A stretch of DNA of 64,000 bases from a beta proteobacterium AAP65 (GTDB taxonomy: Bacteria > Pseudomonadota > Gammaproteobacteria > Burkholderiales > Burkholderiaceae_C). The notes under the pieces were generated by a model. It saw nothing but the letters and a program-made list of their open reading frames with translations, ran no database searches and was not told the DNA's origin. Positions 42,566 to 52,041 of this stretch are shown one piece after another. The stretch lies in assembly GCA_001295865.1 (NCBI GenBank), contig LJHW01000021.1:1-64000 (forward strand). The letters run 5' to 3'. Within the stretch, counting starts at the first letter, position 1; every line of letters starts with the position of its first letter. Position numbers and translations under genes: made by a program.

Positions 42566-44104
42566 AGCCGGGCGCATCAGGCCGGCGGCCTTGCGCCGCA
42601 GCCGCCGCCAGCCCGTCACCACGCCGGTCAGGCTCAAGCCCAGGCCGGCCGCGCTGAAGAACACCATCCACGCGTCCCAGGCCGGGCGCGTGGCCAGCAA
42701 CACCGGCAGGTCGAAGCTGTGCAGGAAGGCGAAGAGCCAGCGGTCCACGCGCCGGTGCTGGTCGCTCACCTGCACGATGGCGCCGGTGCGTTCGTCCAGC
42801 GTCACCCAGGTGTCGTTGGCGTCGTCGAACTGCAGCCGCCGCGCCGGCAGCGGGCGTTCGACGTGGCCGCCCATGGTGTGGGCCTCGCGGCTGTAGTACC
42901 AGCGGTCGTAGGCCGTGAGACGCGCTTCCTGCACGATGCGGGCGTTGGGCAGCAGCGCCTGCGCGGCCGTGCGCCAGCGTTCCACCGGCAAGGCCTCGGT
43001 GTACACGCGTGTGCTGTCCACCAGCCAGGTCTGACCCGGCCCTTGTGCCAGCACCTCGTGCACACCGCCCAGGCGCCGCCACTGCAGTTCACGCGCCTGC
43101 AAACCCTGCTGCTGCAGCAAGGCCAGCACCGCGGCGGCGCCAGGTGCCTGTGCCGCCTGCAGCGGGCCGCCGGCGTAGGCCACGCGGTCGGGCTTGGGGC
43201 CGCTGGCGTTGAAGACCTTCCACGGGTTCATCGACATCAGCCCGCTGAACACCCAGGTGACGCACAGCACACCGCCCACCAGCCCCAGCACGTGGTGCCA
43301 GCGCGCCATGAAGCCGGCATAAGGCGTGCGCCGGCCGCTCTTGTAGCGGCCGCTGAAACGCCAGCGTTTCACGCCGATGGCGAAGCCCGTCACCGCGCCC
43401 ACGGTGCCGGCGATGGACAGCCAGATCACGATGTCGGTCCAGATGGGATTCAGCGCCCCGCCGCGGAAGATGTAGAGCCAGTGCAGCCAGGCGCCCACCC
43501 AGCCCCAGCTGCGCTCGGTGAAGCTGGCGTCGCGCACCACCTCGCCGGTGGCGCCGCTGACGTAGAGGTGATTGCTGGCAGCGTCGTCCACCGCCACCAC
43601 GTGCAGCGGGCGGTGGGCGTCGAGCGCGCGCGAGTGGGTCCAGGCGTCTTCCTTCACCTGCTCGACGTAGCGCGCCGGCACGCCCCCGGCGAAGTGCCGC
43701 GCCGCGGCCACGGCGGCCTCGGGCGACACGGGGCCGATGCGCAGGCCCGTGCGGGCGTCCACCGCCACCTGGCGCCGGCTGTCGGCGAACACGTAGCGCG
43801 GCTCGCCGGCCACGCTGGTGAGCCGCCAGGTGTCGGGGCCGGGCGGCTGGCCGCGACGGTCGGCCGACGTGCCCGCCGCACCCGGCTTCGGCACTGCGCC
43901 GAAACCCGCCGCCTGCAGCGCTTGCGCCAGCGGCACGCAGCAGCCTGGCGCCTGCAAGGGCGGCAGGCCCGCCAGCCGCTCGGCCGGCGTGAGCTTGGGG
44001 TAGCCCACGTACATCATCACCACGCCCGAAAAGAACCACAGCGCCATGACGACACACAGCGCGATGCCCAGCCAGCGGTGCACCAGGTAGAGCCAGCGTT
44101 TCAT
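42515..44104 (-). CDS. PepSY-associated transmembrane protein
   Basis: A 529-residue inner-membrane protein of the PepSY_TM family, often linked to iron or siderophore uptake and flavin or ferric reductases. Helices lie at about 10-34, 200-250, 278-302 and 480-510. The first begins KRWLYLVHRWLGIALCVVMALWF with an HRW pair, and a second histidine pair is in ARWHHVLGLVGG. Two periplasmic PepSY-like regions lie between helices. It follows the TonB receptor gene directly (1 base between them) and probably works in the same uptake route. Its 3' end overlaps the DUF2894 gene. Confidence 0.87.
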   Translation of the reverse strand: MKRWLYLVHRWLGIALCVVMALWFFSGVVMMYVGYPKLTPAERLAGLPPLQAPGCCVPLAQALQAAGFGAVPKPGAAGTSADRRGQPPGPDTWRLTSVAGEPRYVFADSRRQVAVDARTGLRIGPVSPEAAVAAARHFAGGVPARYVEQVKEDAWTHSRALDAHRPLHVVAVDDAASNHLYVSGATGEVVRDASFTERSWGWVGAWLHWLYIFRGGALNPIWTDIVIWLSIAGTVGAVTGFAIGVKRWRFSGRYKSGRRTPYAGFMARWHHVLGLVGGVLCVTWVFSGLMSMNPWKVFNASGPKPDRVAYAGGPLQAAQAPGAAAVLALLQQQGLQARELQWRRLGGVHEVLAQGPGQTWLVDSTRVYTEALPVERWRTAAQALLPNARIVQEARLTAYDRWYYSREAHTMGGHVERPLPARRLQFDDANDTWVTLDERTGAIVQVSDQHRRVDRWLFAFLHSFDLPVLLATRPAWDAWMVFFSAAGLGLSLTGVVTGWRRLRRKAAGLMRPASALAAPPGAGRAGDLA

Positions 44105-44105
44105 C

Positions 44106-46262
44106 TCAGAACTTCCAGTCGACGCTGGCCGAGACCGAACGCGGGGCGCCCAGGTACACGAGGTTGGTGCCCAGCGTGGCGCTGTAGACCTCGTCGGTGG
44201 CGTTGTTCACGCGCACACGCAGGTTCAAGCCCGGCGCGGCCTGCCACTGCAGGGCCAGGCCCAGCAGCGTGTAGCCGCGCTCCCACACCGTGTTGGCGGT
44301 GTTGGCGTAGCGTTTGCCGACGTGGCGCGCATCGGCCGAGAGCTGCAGCGCGGGCAGCAGCTGACAGGCCGCCTGCACACCCGCCACCCAGGCCGGCGTG
44401 TTGGCCGGGGTGTGGCCGGCGCGCGAAACGACGGTGGTGCCCACGGTTTCGGTGAAGTCGTCGAACTGCGCGTCGGTGTAGGCCAGCTGCAGGCCGCCCT
44501 GCAGCGTGGCGCTGGGCCGCCAGCGCGCGTTCAGCTCCACGCCGCGGCTGCTTTGTTGGCCCACGGGCAGCACGCGCGTGCGGTCGTTGGGGTCGGTGAT
44601 GGACAGGTTCTTGCGCTGGATCTGGTAGACCGCCACGCTCACTTCACCGCGCTGGTCGTCGAAGCTGGCCTTGCTGCCGATCTCGACTTGCCGGCCCTTC
44701 GTGAGGTCGAAGTCGCGCAGTGCCGTGAAGCCGGCCGTGGCCAGCAGGCCCGAGGGCGGGTCGGCCGCCGTGCTGTATTGCGCATACACCTGCCAGCCCG
44801 GCGTGAGGTCGTGCACCAGGCCCACACGGCCCGTCACGGGCTTGAAAGCCGTCTCGAACACCGCCGGGTTGGTGGCCGTGGGCGTGCGGCGGTTCAACAC
44901 CGTGAGCTCGATGCGGTCGGCGCGCAGGCCGCTGGTGAGCGCCCAACCCGGGGCCAGCACGGTGCGGTTTTCGGCGAAGAGCGCCAGCGTGCGCAGTTGG
45001 TTGGTGGCCCCCGGCGTGTAGCCCGGCACCACGCCCGGCGTGGCGTAGAAGGTGGTGGGCGTGGGGCTGTAGGGGTCGGTGCGGTCGAAGGGCCCGGCCA
45101 CGCTCAGCGGGTAGCGCGTCTGGCGGTTGTAGCTGGTGTCCCAGCCCAAGGCGAAATCGCTCTTGCGGCCGGCCAGCGTGGTGCGGTGCGTGAGTTCACC
45201 GCGGCTGCCCGTCACGTCCTGGTTGTGGCGCTGCAGCAGCGCGGCCGAACGCTGCACCTGCGTGTTGTTGTTGACGAAGGTGGTGGTCTCGACGTTCTCG
45301 TAATCGCGCAGCGCTTCGTAGCGGTAGAGCGTGTGCGCGGCGCTCGTGGCCGGCGAGAAGGCCAGCTCCAGGATGCTGCGCGCCCACAGCACGCCCTGTT
45401 CGTACTTGCCGTCGACCACGTTGTAGTTCACGCCACGCGTGCGCGGATCGACGCGCACTTCGCCCAGCACGGCGTTGTTCGCATCGCGCAGCAGCGGCGT
45501 GCCCCAGTAGGGCTGGTCCACACGCTCGTGCTGCTGCTCCACCGCCAGCGTGTGGCTGGCCGCGGCGCCGAAGGCATCGAAGCCGGCGCGCCAAGACAAG
45601 CCCACCTGCCAGGCCTCGCGGTCGCGGCCCATGGTGTCCACCGTGCCGCGCGTGGTGTTGAGGTCGGCGCGCAGCACGTGCGCGCCCAGGCTGCGCTGCA
45701 GGCTGAAAGCGGCCTGGCGCTGTTCGCCCAGCGCGAGGCGGGCGTGGTTCAGGTCGCCATGCGTGTCGGCGATCTTGGTGATGACGTTGATGCTGCCGCC
45801 CACCGCGCCCGAGCCGTTGAGAAAGCTCGAAGACCCGCCCAGCGCTTCCACGCGGTCGACCAGCCAGGCGTCCACCGGGCGCGCGGCGATGGCGTCGTAC
45901 TGCACGCTGATGCCGTTGTACAGCTGCGAAAGGCTGGCCGCGCCGAAGCCGCGGAAGAACACCGAGCCCGGTGAACCGGGCTGGGCCGAGAAGCTGACAC
46001 CGGGCACGAGCTTGAGGATGTCTTGCGTGTCCAGCGCACCGACGGCTTCGATCTCGGCGGCGTCGATGCGCGTGATGGCCGCCGGCGTCTCGCGCAGGCT
46101 CAGGCCCAGGCGCGAGCCGCTGGCGGCGCTCTGGTCGAGCTTCTGCAGCGCGGGCGCGGTGATCTCGATGCGCTGGGGTGCCGAGGTCTGGGCCAGGGCA
46201 GCCAGGGGCAGGGCGCAGGTGCACGCCGCCGCAGCGGCCAGGGGAAGAAGGCGGAAGTTCAT
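44106..46262 (-). CDS. TonB-dependent outer-membrane receptor, siderophore type
   Basis: A 718-residue receptor. The signal peptide ends near residue 24 ([10 protein letters not shown]). The plug domain (about 35-165) shows [36 protein letters not shown] and [26 protein letters not shown], the siderophore-receptor pattern. A 22-strand barrel ends in the outer-membrane signature SASVDWKF with terminal Phe. It lies in one operon with a DUF2946 protein gene upstream and the PepSY gene downstream, typical of iron or copper handling. The ligand is unknown, and no Fur box was identified. Confidence 0.92.
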   Translation of the reverse strand: MNFRLLPLAAAAACTCALPLAALAQTSAPQRIEITAPALQKLDQSAASGSRLGLSLRETPAAITRIDAAEIEAVGALDTQDILKLVPGVSFSAQPGSPGSVFFRGFGAASLSQLYNGISVQYDAIAARPVDAWLVDRVEALGGSSSFLNGSGAVGGSINVITKIADTHGDLNHARLALGEQRQAAFSLQRSLGAHVLRADLNTTRGTVDTMGRDREAWQVGLSWRAGFDAFGAAASHTLAVEQQHERVDQPYWGTPLLRDANNAVLGEVRVDPRTRGVNYNVVDGKYEQGVLWARSILELAFSPATSAAHTLYRYEALRDYENVETTTFVNNNTQVQRSAALLQRHNQDVTGSRGELTHRTTLAGRKSDFALGWDTSYNRQTRYPLSVAGPFDRTDPYSPTPTTFYATPGVVPGYTPGATNQLRTLALFAENRTVLAPGWALTSGLRADRIELTVLNRRTPTATNPAVFETAFKPVTGRVGLVHDLTPGWQVYAQYSTAADPPSGLLATAGFTALRDFDLTKGRQVEIGSKASFDDQRGEVSVAVYQIQRKNLSITDPNDRTRVLPVGQQSSRGVELNARWRPSATLQGGLQLAYTDAQFDDFTETVGTTVVSRAGHTPANTPAWVAGVQAACQLLPALQLSADARHVGKRYANTANTVWERGYTLLGLALQWQAAPGLNLRVRVNNATDEVYSATLGTNLVYLGAPRSVSASVDWKF

Positions 46263-46475
46263 GTCGGGAGTTCGGGCAAGCAGGGCCCACAAGGGGCCCA
46301 GGACACCGGGCCGGCCGCGCACGGCCGCGGCGGGCCGCCGTGCAAGAAAGCAAGGCGGCAGCGCGCGCGCCGGGCAGGCGGCTGGGCGTCAGATTCGGAA
46401 AAGGGGGAAAAGAAAACCGCCGGCCCTGGCCCCGGTTCAGGGGTTCAGGGGCTGAGGCCAAGCCGGCGTGGCGCG

Positions 46476-46880
46476 TCAGCCCCGGGCGGGCGGTGCGCGG
46501 GCCTGGGCGGGCTGCCAGGCGTGGGCGGTGCGGGGCGCCTGCTCGAAGCGCAGCGGCAAGCCCTCGCGCAGCGTGGGCAGCGGGGCCCACAGCAGCGGGG
46601 CCGGTGGCGGCGCCATGCCGCTGCCACCGGCGTTGCAGGCGGGGCAATGCTCCAGGTGGGCGGCGGGGCCGCCGCTGGCATCAGACGGGCCGGCGCTGGC
46701 TTCCTCGGCCACGGCCACCCAGCGCATGCCCTGGGCGGTGCAGACCTCCACCCAGGCGCTGGAACCCGTGGCCGCCAGCGCGTGCGACACCGTGGGGGCC
46801 AGCACGCCGAAACACATCGCCAGCAGCGCAAACCACAGCGCGAGGCTGTGGCGGCGGCGGGGGTGGGGCGGGCGCTGCAT
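46476..46880 (-). CDS. DUF2946-family small exported Cys/His protein
   Basis: A 134-residue protein with a signal or membrane helix ([25 protein letters not shown], about 12-36). The mature part carries C47 and the motif [11 protein letters not shown], a likely metal-binding CxxC, as in DUF2946 proteins often found beside TonB receptors and copper genes. It is upstream of the receptor gene on the same strand, with a 213-base gap, so the receptor may have its own promoter as well. Function unknown. Confidence 0.8.
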   Translation of the reverse strand: MQRPPHPRRRHSLALWFALLAMCFGVLAPTVSHALAATGSSAWVEVCTAQGMRWVAVAEEASAGPSDASGGPAAHLEHCPACNAGGSGMAPPPAPLLWAPLPTLREGLPLRFEQAPRTAHAWQPAQARAPPARG

Positions 46881-47015
46881 GGTGCGAGAGAGCTGCAAAT
46901 TGTAGGCAGGCGCCCCGCAGCCGAGGGCCGGCCGGCCCGGGATCGGGGGATGGCCGGCCGCGCTGCGCAGGCCGAGGATGGCGGTGTTCCCCGCTCCTCC
47001 ATCGCCCCACCCACC

Positions 47016-47723
47016 ATGAACAAGCACCGCATGTCCTTCCGCACCGCGCTGGCCACGGCCGCGCTGGCAGGCCTGGCCGCCATCACACCGGCCCACGCCG
47101 AGGTGCGCCTCACCACGCTGGCCACGCCGCTGACCACCGCGCCCAACCCCGGCGGCGGCCTCAACGACGGCACGGGTGTGTGGTTCAACGTGCTCACCGG
47201 CACCGCCGAAAGCCGCGGCTTTTTCTTCCCCGACCCGCTGTACGCCGACGGCCTGTTTTTCCTGCTGCTCGACACCGTCACCTACAGCAGCCCCGAGGCC
47301 ATGATCTTCACGCAGGGCTTTTTCTCGCGCGGCAACGGCGTGGTCTACGAATCGGTGGACAACCCCAACCCGGCCTGGTTCGGCGAAGGCGCCGTCATCG
47401 GCCCGAATACCGGCTACCAGAGCCCGGGCGACGGTTTCCCCGACATCGGCCCGCTCTTCGGCAACGGCCAGGTGGGCCGCGGCTTCGTGGGCCTGACCAT
47501 CCGCAACCCCGCCGGCAACAGCGCCAGCGATGTGTTCTACGGCTACGCCGACATCACCATCAACCCGAACTTCAGCCTCACGCTCAACGCCTTTGCCTAC
47601 GAAGACGTGATGGGCCAGGCCATCACCACGCCCGTGCCCGAGCCCACCACCGCGCTGAGCTTTGGCCTCGGCCTGGCCGGGCTGGCGGGCCTGGCCTGGC
47701 GCCGCCGCAAGCCCCTGCGCTGA
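47016..47723 (+). CDS. PEP-CTERM sorted exported protein
   Basis: A 235-residue protein with signal peptide (residues 1-28, ending THAHA-like TPAHAE). The Gly/Asn/Phe-rich mature domain ([52 protein letters not shown]) is typical of small PEP-CTERM proteins of unknown role. It ends [20 protein letters not shown], then WRRRKPLR, the exosortase recognition signal. It is divergent from DUF2946 and is followed by a strong hairpin. Probably destined for the cell surface or extracellular matrix. Confidence 0.9.
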   Translation: MNKHRMSFRTALATAALAGLAAITPAHAEVRLTTLATPLTTAPNPGGGLNDGTGVWFNVLTGTAESRGFFFPDPLYADGLFFLLLDTVTYSSPEAMIFTQGFFSRGNGVVYESVDNPNPAWFGEGAVIGPNTGYQSPGDGFPDIGPLFGNGQVGRGFVGLTIRNPAGNSASDVFYGYADITINPNFSLTLNAFAYEDVMGQAITTPVPEPTTALSFGLGLAGLAGLAWRRRKPLR

Positions 47724-47767
47724 GACCCGGCAGGCCCGTCGGCTGCGCGGCCGGCCAACCCCTTCCA

Positions 47768-47802
47768 CGCCGCCCCGGCCGCACGTTGCGCCCGGGGCGG
47801 CG
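47768..47802 (+). terminator. 11-bp stem hairpin between PEP-CTERM gene and iorA
   Basis: CGCCGCCCCGG (47768-47778) pairs perfectly with CCGGGGCGGCG (47792-47802) across a 13-base loop. It lies 45 bases after the PEP-CTERM stop and 28 bases before the iorA-like start. No T tract follows, so it could terminate the first gene or act in the leader of the second. Confidence 0.5.
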
Positions 47803-47830
47803 ACACTTCAGGCCTGCAGGAGAAATTTGC

Positions 47831-48319
47831 ATGCGCTTGAACGTGAATGGCCGGCCCCACGAGGTGGACGTCGAGCCCGAAATGCCTTTGTTGTGGGTGC
47901 TGCGCGACGAGCTCGGCATCACCGGCCCGAAATACGGTTGTGGCATCGGCTACTGCGGCGCCTGCACGGTGCACATCGACGGCCAGGCTGTGCGCGCCTG
48001 TGTGATGCCCGCGGGCGCGGTGCAAGGCGCCGTCACCACCATCGAAGGCCTGGGCACGCCCGAGGCCCTGCACGCCGTGCAGCAGGCCTGGATCACGCAC
48101 CAGGTGGCCCAGTGCGGCTACTGCCAGTCGGGCCAGATCATGGCCGCGGCGGCGCTGCTGGCGCGCAATGCCACGCCCAGCGATGCCGACATCGACGACG
48201 CCATGGCCAGCCACCTGTGCCGCTGCGGCACCTACCCGCGCATTCGCGCGGCGGTGAAGACGGCCGCCCAGGCCACGGCGAAAGCCGCAACGCAGGCCAG
48301 TGCCGGGGTGTCGAAATGA
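47831..48319 (+). CDS. iorA: [2Fe-2S] subunit of a molybdenum hydroxylase (IorA type)
   Basis: A 162-residue electron-transfer subunit. The plant-type ferredoxin cluster is bound by C37, C42, C45 and C57 ([11 protein letters not shown] ... C). The second cluster by C95, C98, C130 and C132 (CGYC ... CRC). This is the standard two-cluster small subunit of isoquinoline 1-oxidoreductase-like enzymes. AGGAGA lies 5-15 bases ahead of ATG 47831. It overlaps the large-subunit gene by ATGA. No FAD-subunit gene is present, as expected for IorAB-type enzymes. Confidence 0.93.
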   Translation: MRLNVNGRPHEVDVEPEMPLLWVLRDELGITGPKYGCGIGYCGACTVHIDGQAVRACVMPAGAVQGAVTTIEGLGTPEALHAVQQAWITHQVAQCGYCQSGQIMAAAALLARNATPSDADIDDAMASHLCRCGTYPRIRAAVKTAAQATAKAATQASAGVSK

Positions 48320-50550
48320 GCGGCAGCTTGAAACGCCGCGGCTTCCTCATCGCCTCGGCCGTGCTAGCTGGCGGCGTGGCTTTCGGCACCTACCTCGTGC
48401 GCCGCACGCCGGCCAACCCGCTGCTGAACGGGCAGCGCGAAGGCGAGGCCGTGTTCAACCCCTGGGTGAAGATCGACGCGCAGGGCATCACGCTCATCGC
48501 GCCGCACACCGAGCTGGGGCAGGGCGTGCTGTCGGTGCAGGCCGCACTCATCGCCGAAGAGCTCGACCTCGCCTGGGGCCAGTTCCAGGTGGAGCCCGGC
48601 CCGCCCAGCGCGGCCTACTACAACACCGCGCTGGCCGAAGACCAGGCGCCCTTCCTCTCCACCGACACCGGCGCTGTGGCCAACGGCGTGCGCGGGGCCA
48701 TGGGCGCGCTGTTCAAGGTGATGGGCCTGCAGCTCACCGGCGGCTCCAGCACCGTGCCCGACAGCTTCGACAAGCTGCGCCGCGCCGGCGCCGTGGCGCG
48801 CGAGACGCTGAAGCTCGCCGCCGCGAAACAAAGCGGCCTGCCCGTGGCGCAGCTGAAAACGGCCGACGGCGCCGTGGTGCTGCCCGACGGCCGCCGCATC
48901 GCGTACACGGCCCTGGCCGCCGAAGCCGCCAAGATCGAGCCCGTGCAAGACGTGGTGCTGCGCGAGCCCGCGCAGTGGCGCCTGATCGGCCAGCCCATGC
49001 AGCGGCTGGACATCGTGGCCAAGTCCACCGGCACGCTGAAGTTCGGCATCGATTTGCGGCCCGAAGGCCTGCTGCACGCCGCCGTGAAGGTGAACCCGCG
49101 CCAGGGCGGCGCCATGCTGCGCGTGGACACGAAACCGGCCGAAGGCCTGCGCGGCGTGAAGAAGGTGGTGCCGGTGACGAACGGCATCGCGGTCATCGCC
49201 GACAACACCTGGCGCGCCTTCCAGGCCGTGCAGGCGCTGCAACCCGAGTGGGGCCCCGCGCCTTACCCGGCCGAGCAGGCCGAACACTGGCGCGCGGTGG
49301 CCGAGTCTTTCGTGCCCGACCGGCTGGACAAGACCTGGCGCGACATCGGGGCCATCGACACCGCGCTCGGCGCCGATGCGCTGAGCGCCGAATACCGCGC
49401 GCCCTACGTGGCGCACGCACCGCTGGAGCCGCTGTCGGCCATCTGCCGCTGCACGCCCGAGCGGGTGGACGTGTGGGTCAGCACCCAGGTGCCGCGTATC
49501 GCGCAAGAGAAGGTGGCGCGCATCACCGGCGTGGACGTGGCGGCCGTGTTCCTGCACAACCAGCCCGCTGGCGGCAGCTTCGGCCACCGGCTGGAGTTCG
49601 AGAACATCACGCTGGTGGCCGAGATCGCGCGGCAGATGCCTGGCGTGCCCATCCAGCTGACCTTCAGCCGCGAAGAAGACTTCGCGCACGACTTCCCGCG
49701 CCAGATCACCATGGCCCGCGGCCGCGGCAGCGTGAAAAACGGGCAGGTGGAAGCGATGGCGCTGGACATCGCCTCGGTCTCGGCCAGCGCTTCGCAGATG
49801 CAGCGCCTCGGGCAATCGGTGCCCGGGCCCGACATGCAGATCGCCGCCGGCGCCTGGAACCTGCCCTACAAGTTCCCGCACTTCCGCATGCGCGCCTACC
49901 GCGTGCCCGAGCTGGCGCCCACGAGTTCGTGGCGCTCGGTGGGGGCGTCGTCAGCCGGTTTTTTTGCCGATGGGTTTCTCGACGAGCTGATCCACGCCGC
50001 CGGCGCCGACCCGCTGCGCGAACGCCTGCGTCTGGCGCAGGGCACACCGGCGCAGGCCGTGCTGGAAGCGGTGGCCGAGATGTGCAACTGGCAGGGCGCG
50101 CGCCTGGGCCCGGGGCGCGGGCGCGGCGTGGCGTTTGTCGAGTCTTTCGGCGTGCCTTGCGCGCAGGTGGTGGAGGTGGTGCAGACGCCGCAGGGCCTGC
50201 GCATCGAACACGTGTGGGTGGCGCTGGACGTGGGGCGTGTCATCGACCCCGTGAACTTCGAGAACCAGGTGCAGGGCGCCGTGGTCTGGGGCCTGGGCCA
50301 CGCGATGAACTGCGAGATCACCTACGCCGACGGCCGCGCGCAGCAGACCAACTTCCCGGCCCACACCGGCCTGCGCCTGAACCAGTGCCCAGCCATCACC
50401 GTGCGCGGGCTGGAGCGCCTGCCGCACGTGCGCGGCGTCGGCGAGCCGCCGGTGCCGCCGGCCGCGCCGGCCCTGGCCAACGCCATCTTCGCGGCCACGG
50501 GGCAGCGGCTGCGCGAGATGCCCTTCAACAAGCAGGTGCAGTTCGCTTGA
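48316..50550 (+). CDS. iorB: Molybdopterin-binding large subunit of a molybdenum hydroxylase (IorB type)
   Basis: A 744-residue catalytic subunit of the xanthine oxidase family. The N-terminus carries a Tat-like signal ([20 protein letters not shown], residues 6-25), so the pair should be exported folded. Cofactor-binding segments include [23 protein letters not shown] and [17 protein letters not shown]710 in GVGEPPVPP is placed as the catalytic base. Such enzymes hydroxylate N-heterocycles or oxidise aldehydes and pass electrons to cytochromes or quinones; the substrate is unknown. No XdhC-type chaperone gene is adjacent. The gene symbol reflects family, not proven isoquinoline use. Confidence 0.9.
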   Translation: MSGSLKRRGFLIASAVLAGGVAFGTYLVRRTPANPLLNGQREGEAVFNPWVKIDAQGITLIAPHTELGQGVLSVQAALIAEELDLAWGQFQVEPGPPSAAYYNTALAEDQAPFLSTDTGAVANGVRGAMGALFKVMGLQLTGGSSTVPDSFDKLRRAGAVARETLKLAAAKQSGLPVAQLKTADGAVVLPDGRRIAYTALAAEAAKIEPVQDVVLREPAQWRLIGQPMQRLDIVAKSTGTLKFGIDLRPEGLLHAAVKVNPRQGGAMLRVDTKPAEGLRGVKKVVPVTNGIAVIADNTWRAFQAVQALQPEWGPAPYPAEQAEHWRAVAESFVPDRLDKTWRDIGAIDTALGADALSAEYRAPYVAHAPLEPLSAICRCTPERVDVWVSTQVPRIAQEKVARITGVDVAAVFLHNQPAGGSFGHRLEFENITLVAEIARQMPGVPIQLTFSREEDFAHDFPRQITMARGRGSVKNGQVEAMALDIASVSASASQMQRLGQSVPGPDMQIAAGAWNLPYKFPHFRMRAYRVPELAPTSSWRSVGASSAGFFADGFLDELIHAAGADPLRERLRLAQGTPAQAVLEAVAEMCNWQGARLGPGRGRGVAFVESFGVPCAQVVEVVQTPQGLRIEHVWVALDVGRVIDPVNFENQVQGAVVWGLGHAMNCEITYADGRAQQTNFPAHTGLRLNQCPAITVRGLERLPHVRGVGEPPVPPAAPALANAIFAATGQRLREMPFNKQVQFA

Positions 50551-50562
50551 GCGCCGCCGGCT

Positions 50563-51060
50563 TCAGGTGATGCGGTAAAGATCGAGCAGCACCCGCTGCG
50601 CCTCGCGCTGGCCGCAGGCCAGCGCCATGGTGCGGTTCAGGTGCTGCCAGGCCGGCGCACCGGTGGTGAACCGCACCAGGGTGCGGAAGAAGTAGGCCTC
50701 GCGTGGCACCGCCTCGCCCCGGGCCAGGCGCGCCATCACCTCGGGCGGGCCGTGGCGCAGGCCGTCGCTCTGCACCTCCACCAGCGCGCCGTCGTCGGTG
50801 CGGATGACGTAGTGCGCCGCGATCTCCAGCACGCCGTCGCTGCGCAGCAGTTGCCAATCGACGCCGCCCTCGACGAGCGTGCCGTTCAGCTCCGGCCCGA
50901 CCACCGTGCCGCCGCCCAGCGGCACGTAGCGGCGCTCGCCGCGCGGGGCCGGCCCCAGGCTGACCAGCGCGCCCACCTCGCAGCAGATGCGGGCCATGGG
51001 CAGCAGGGGCGGTGCGGCGGGGAAATCGGGCAGCTCAGGCAAAGCGGGTACGGGCTTCAT
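50563..51060 (-). CDS. DUF3237 domain protein
   Basis: A 165-residue soluble protein. The DUF3237 pattern is clear: VSLGPAPRGERRYVPLGGGTVVGPELNGTLVEGGVDWQLLRSDGVLEIAAHYVIRTDDGALV, with a C-terminal FTTGAPAWQHLNRTM. The fold is a small beta-barrel; some members are linked to aromatic or steroid degradation, but no activity is established. It is convergent with iorB (12 bases apart) and divergent from a LuxR regulator, which may control it. Confidence 0.85.
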   Translation of the reverse strand: MKPVPALPELPDFPAAPPLLPMARICCEVGALVSLGPAPRGERRYVPLGGGTVVGPELNGTLVEGGVDWQLLRSDGVLEIAAHYVIRTDDGALVEVQSDGLRHGPPEVMARLARGEAVPREAYFFRTLVRFTTGAPAWQHLNRTMALACGQREAQRVLLDLYRIT

Positions 51061-51073
51061 GGCGTGGCGGGTA

Positions 51074-51118
51074 GGCCCCGATGACGAACCGGGGTGTCGG
51101 CCCCAATCATCGGGCCCT
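51074..51118. promoter_or_regulatory. Inverted repeat between DUF3237 and LuxR genes
   Basis: GGCCCCGATGA (51074-51084) and TCATCGGGCCC (51108-51118) form an inverted repeat with one mismatch. It shares the GGCC...GATGA core with the direct-repeat motif at 51133 and 51965, and could be the regulator's site for the DUF3237 gene. Confidence 0.4.
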
Positions 51119-51132
51119 GCTGCCGGCCGCCT

Positions 51133-51151
51133 TGTCGGCCCGAAGGATGAC
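51133..51151 (+). promoter_or_regulatory. TGTCGGCC-N4-GGATGAC motif, copy 1
   Basis: TGTCGGCCCGAAGGATGAC ends 6 bases before the LuxR gene ATG and recurs upstream of the Bug gene. A position this close to the start suggests autorepression, or a leader element that includes the ribosome site AAGGA. Confidence 0.45.
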
Positions 51152-51157
51152 GCCGCC

Positions 51158-51982
51158 ATGCACGTGACCTGCCTGCCCCCACCCGCCGATGCACTGCCCA
51201 TGCAGGCCGCGGCGCGCCTGGTGGGCGCCATCGGCAGCGAGCGTTTTGCCAGCGAAGCCCTGGCCGCGCTGAACACGCCGCTGCAGGCGGCTTCATGGTC
51301 GGTGTACCGCGTGTACGGCGCCGGCCGCGCACCGGTGCTGCACCTCTCGGCCACGGGCGATGGCGAAGACGTCACGCGCTCGTGTTTTTCGGCTTACGCC
51401 GCGGGGCTGTACCGCCGCGACCGCAGCTTCGAGCTGGTGCGCCGCGCCCACCGCCCGGGCGAGGCCGCGGTGCTGGCCATGCACGCCGACGACGCACCCA
51501 ACCCCGAGCACCGCGAGGCCATCTACCGCCGCCATGCGCTGGCCGAGCGGCTCTCGGTGGCCGCGCTCGATGGCGACGGCTCGCTGCTGGCCGTGAACCT
51601 GTACCACCACGAGCACCAAGGCCGCTTCAGCGCCGCCGAGCGCGAGCGTTTCTGCGCCATCGCCCCGGTGGTGCTGGCCTCGGTGCGCAAGCAGCTCGAC
51701 TGGCAGGCGATGGCGCCGCCGGCGCCGCCCGAGCCCCGCGCGGCGCTGGCCGCCGCCTGCCCGGCACTGACCGCGCGCGAACTCGATGTCTGCGAACGTC
51801 TGCTGCGCGGCCTGAGCCACGACGGCATCGCTGCCGACCTCGGCCTCTCGGTGCCCACCGTCAAGACCTACCGCGCCCGCGCCTTCGAGCGCCTGGGCCT
51901 GCACTTCCGCAGCGAACTCTTCGCGCGTTTCGGCGGCGCCGGCCCGGCGCCGCGGCCGCCGCACTGTCGGCCTCTCGGATGA
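51158..51982 (+). CDS. LuxR-family transcriptional regulator
   Basis: A 274-residue regulator. The N-terminal 170 residues form an unassigned sensory domain (WSVYRVYGAG, FSAYAAGLYRRDRSFELVRRA, LAVNLYHHEHQGRFSAAERERF), somewhat GAF-like. The LuxR HTH is C-terminal (about 208-262; LTARELDVCERLLRGLSHDGIAADLGLSVPTVKTYRARAFERLGL). It has no receiver domain, so it senses a ligand directly. It is divergent from DUF3237 and 59 bases upstream of a Bug receptor gene; repeated motifs beside both suggest local control. Confidence 0.88.
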   Translation: MHVTCLPPPADALPMQAAARLVGAIGSERFASEALAALNTPLQAASWSVYRVYGAGRAPVLHLSATGDGEDVTRSCFSAYAAGLYRRDRSFELVRRAHRPGEAAVLAMHADDAPNPEHREAIYRRHALAERLSVAALDGDGSLLAVNLYHHEHQGRFSAAERERFCAIAPVVLASVRKQLDWQAMAPPAPPEPRAALAAACPALTARELDVCERLLRGLSHDGIAADLGLSVPTVKTYRARAFERLGLHFRSELFARFGGAGPAPRPPHCRPLG

Positions 51983-51983
51983 C
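51965..51983 (+). promoter_or_regulatory. TGTCGGCC-N4-GGATGAC motif, copy 2
   Basis: TGTCGGCCTCTCGGATGAC matches copy 1 outside its 4-base centre. It overlaps the LuxR stop codon and lies 59 bases upstream of the Bug ATG, a normal place for an operator or activator site of that gene. Confidence 0.45.
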
Positions 51984-52041
51984 AGCCGGCGCGCAGTGGC
52001 GCGCCGACACTGCAGGCCCCCTCGACGCAGGAGACCTGTCC

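Noticed and set aside
46263-46475. Small gene or cobalamin-type riboswitch ahead of the TonB receptor
   Set aside because: No open frame with a ribosome site and no recognisable B12-box were found; only purine-rich GGAAAAGGGGGAAAAG-like sequence is seen.
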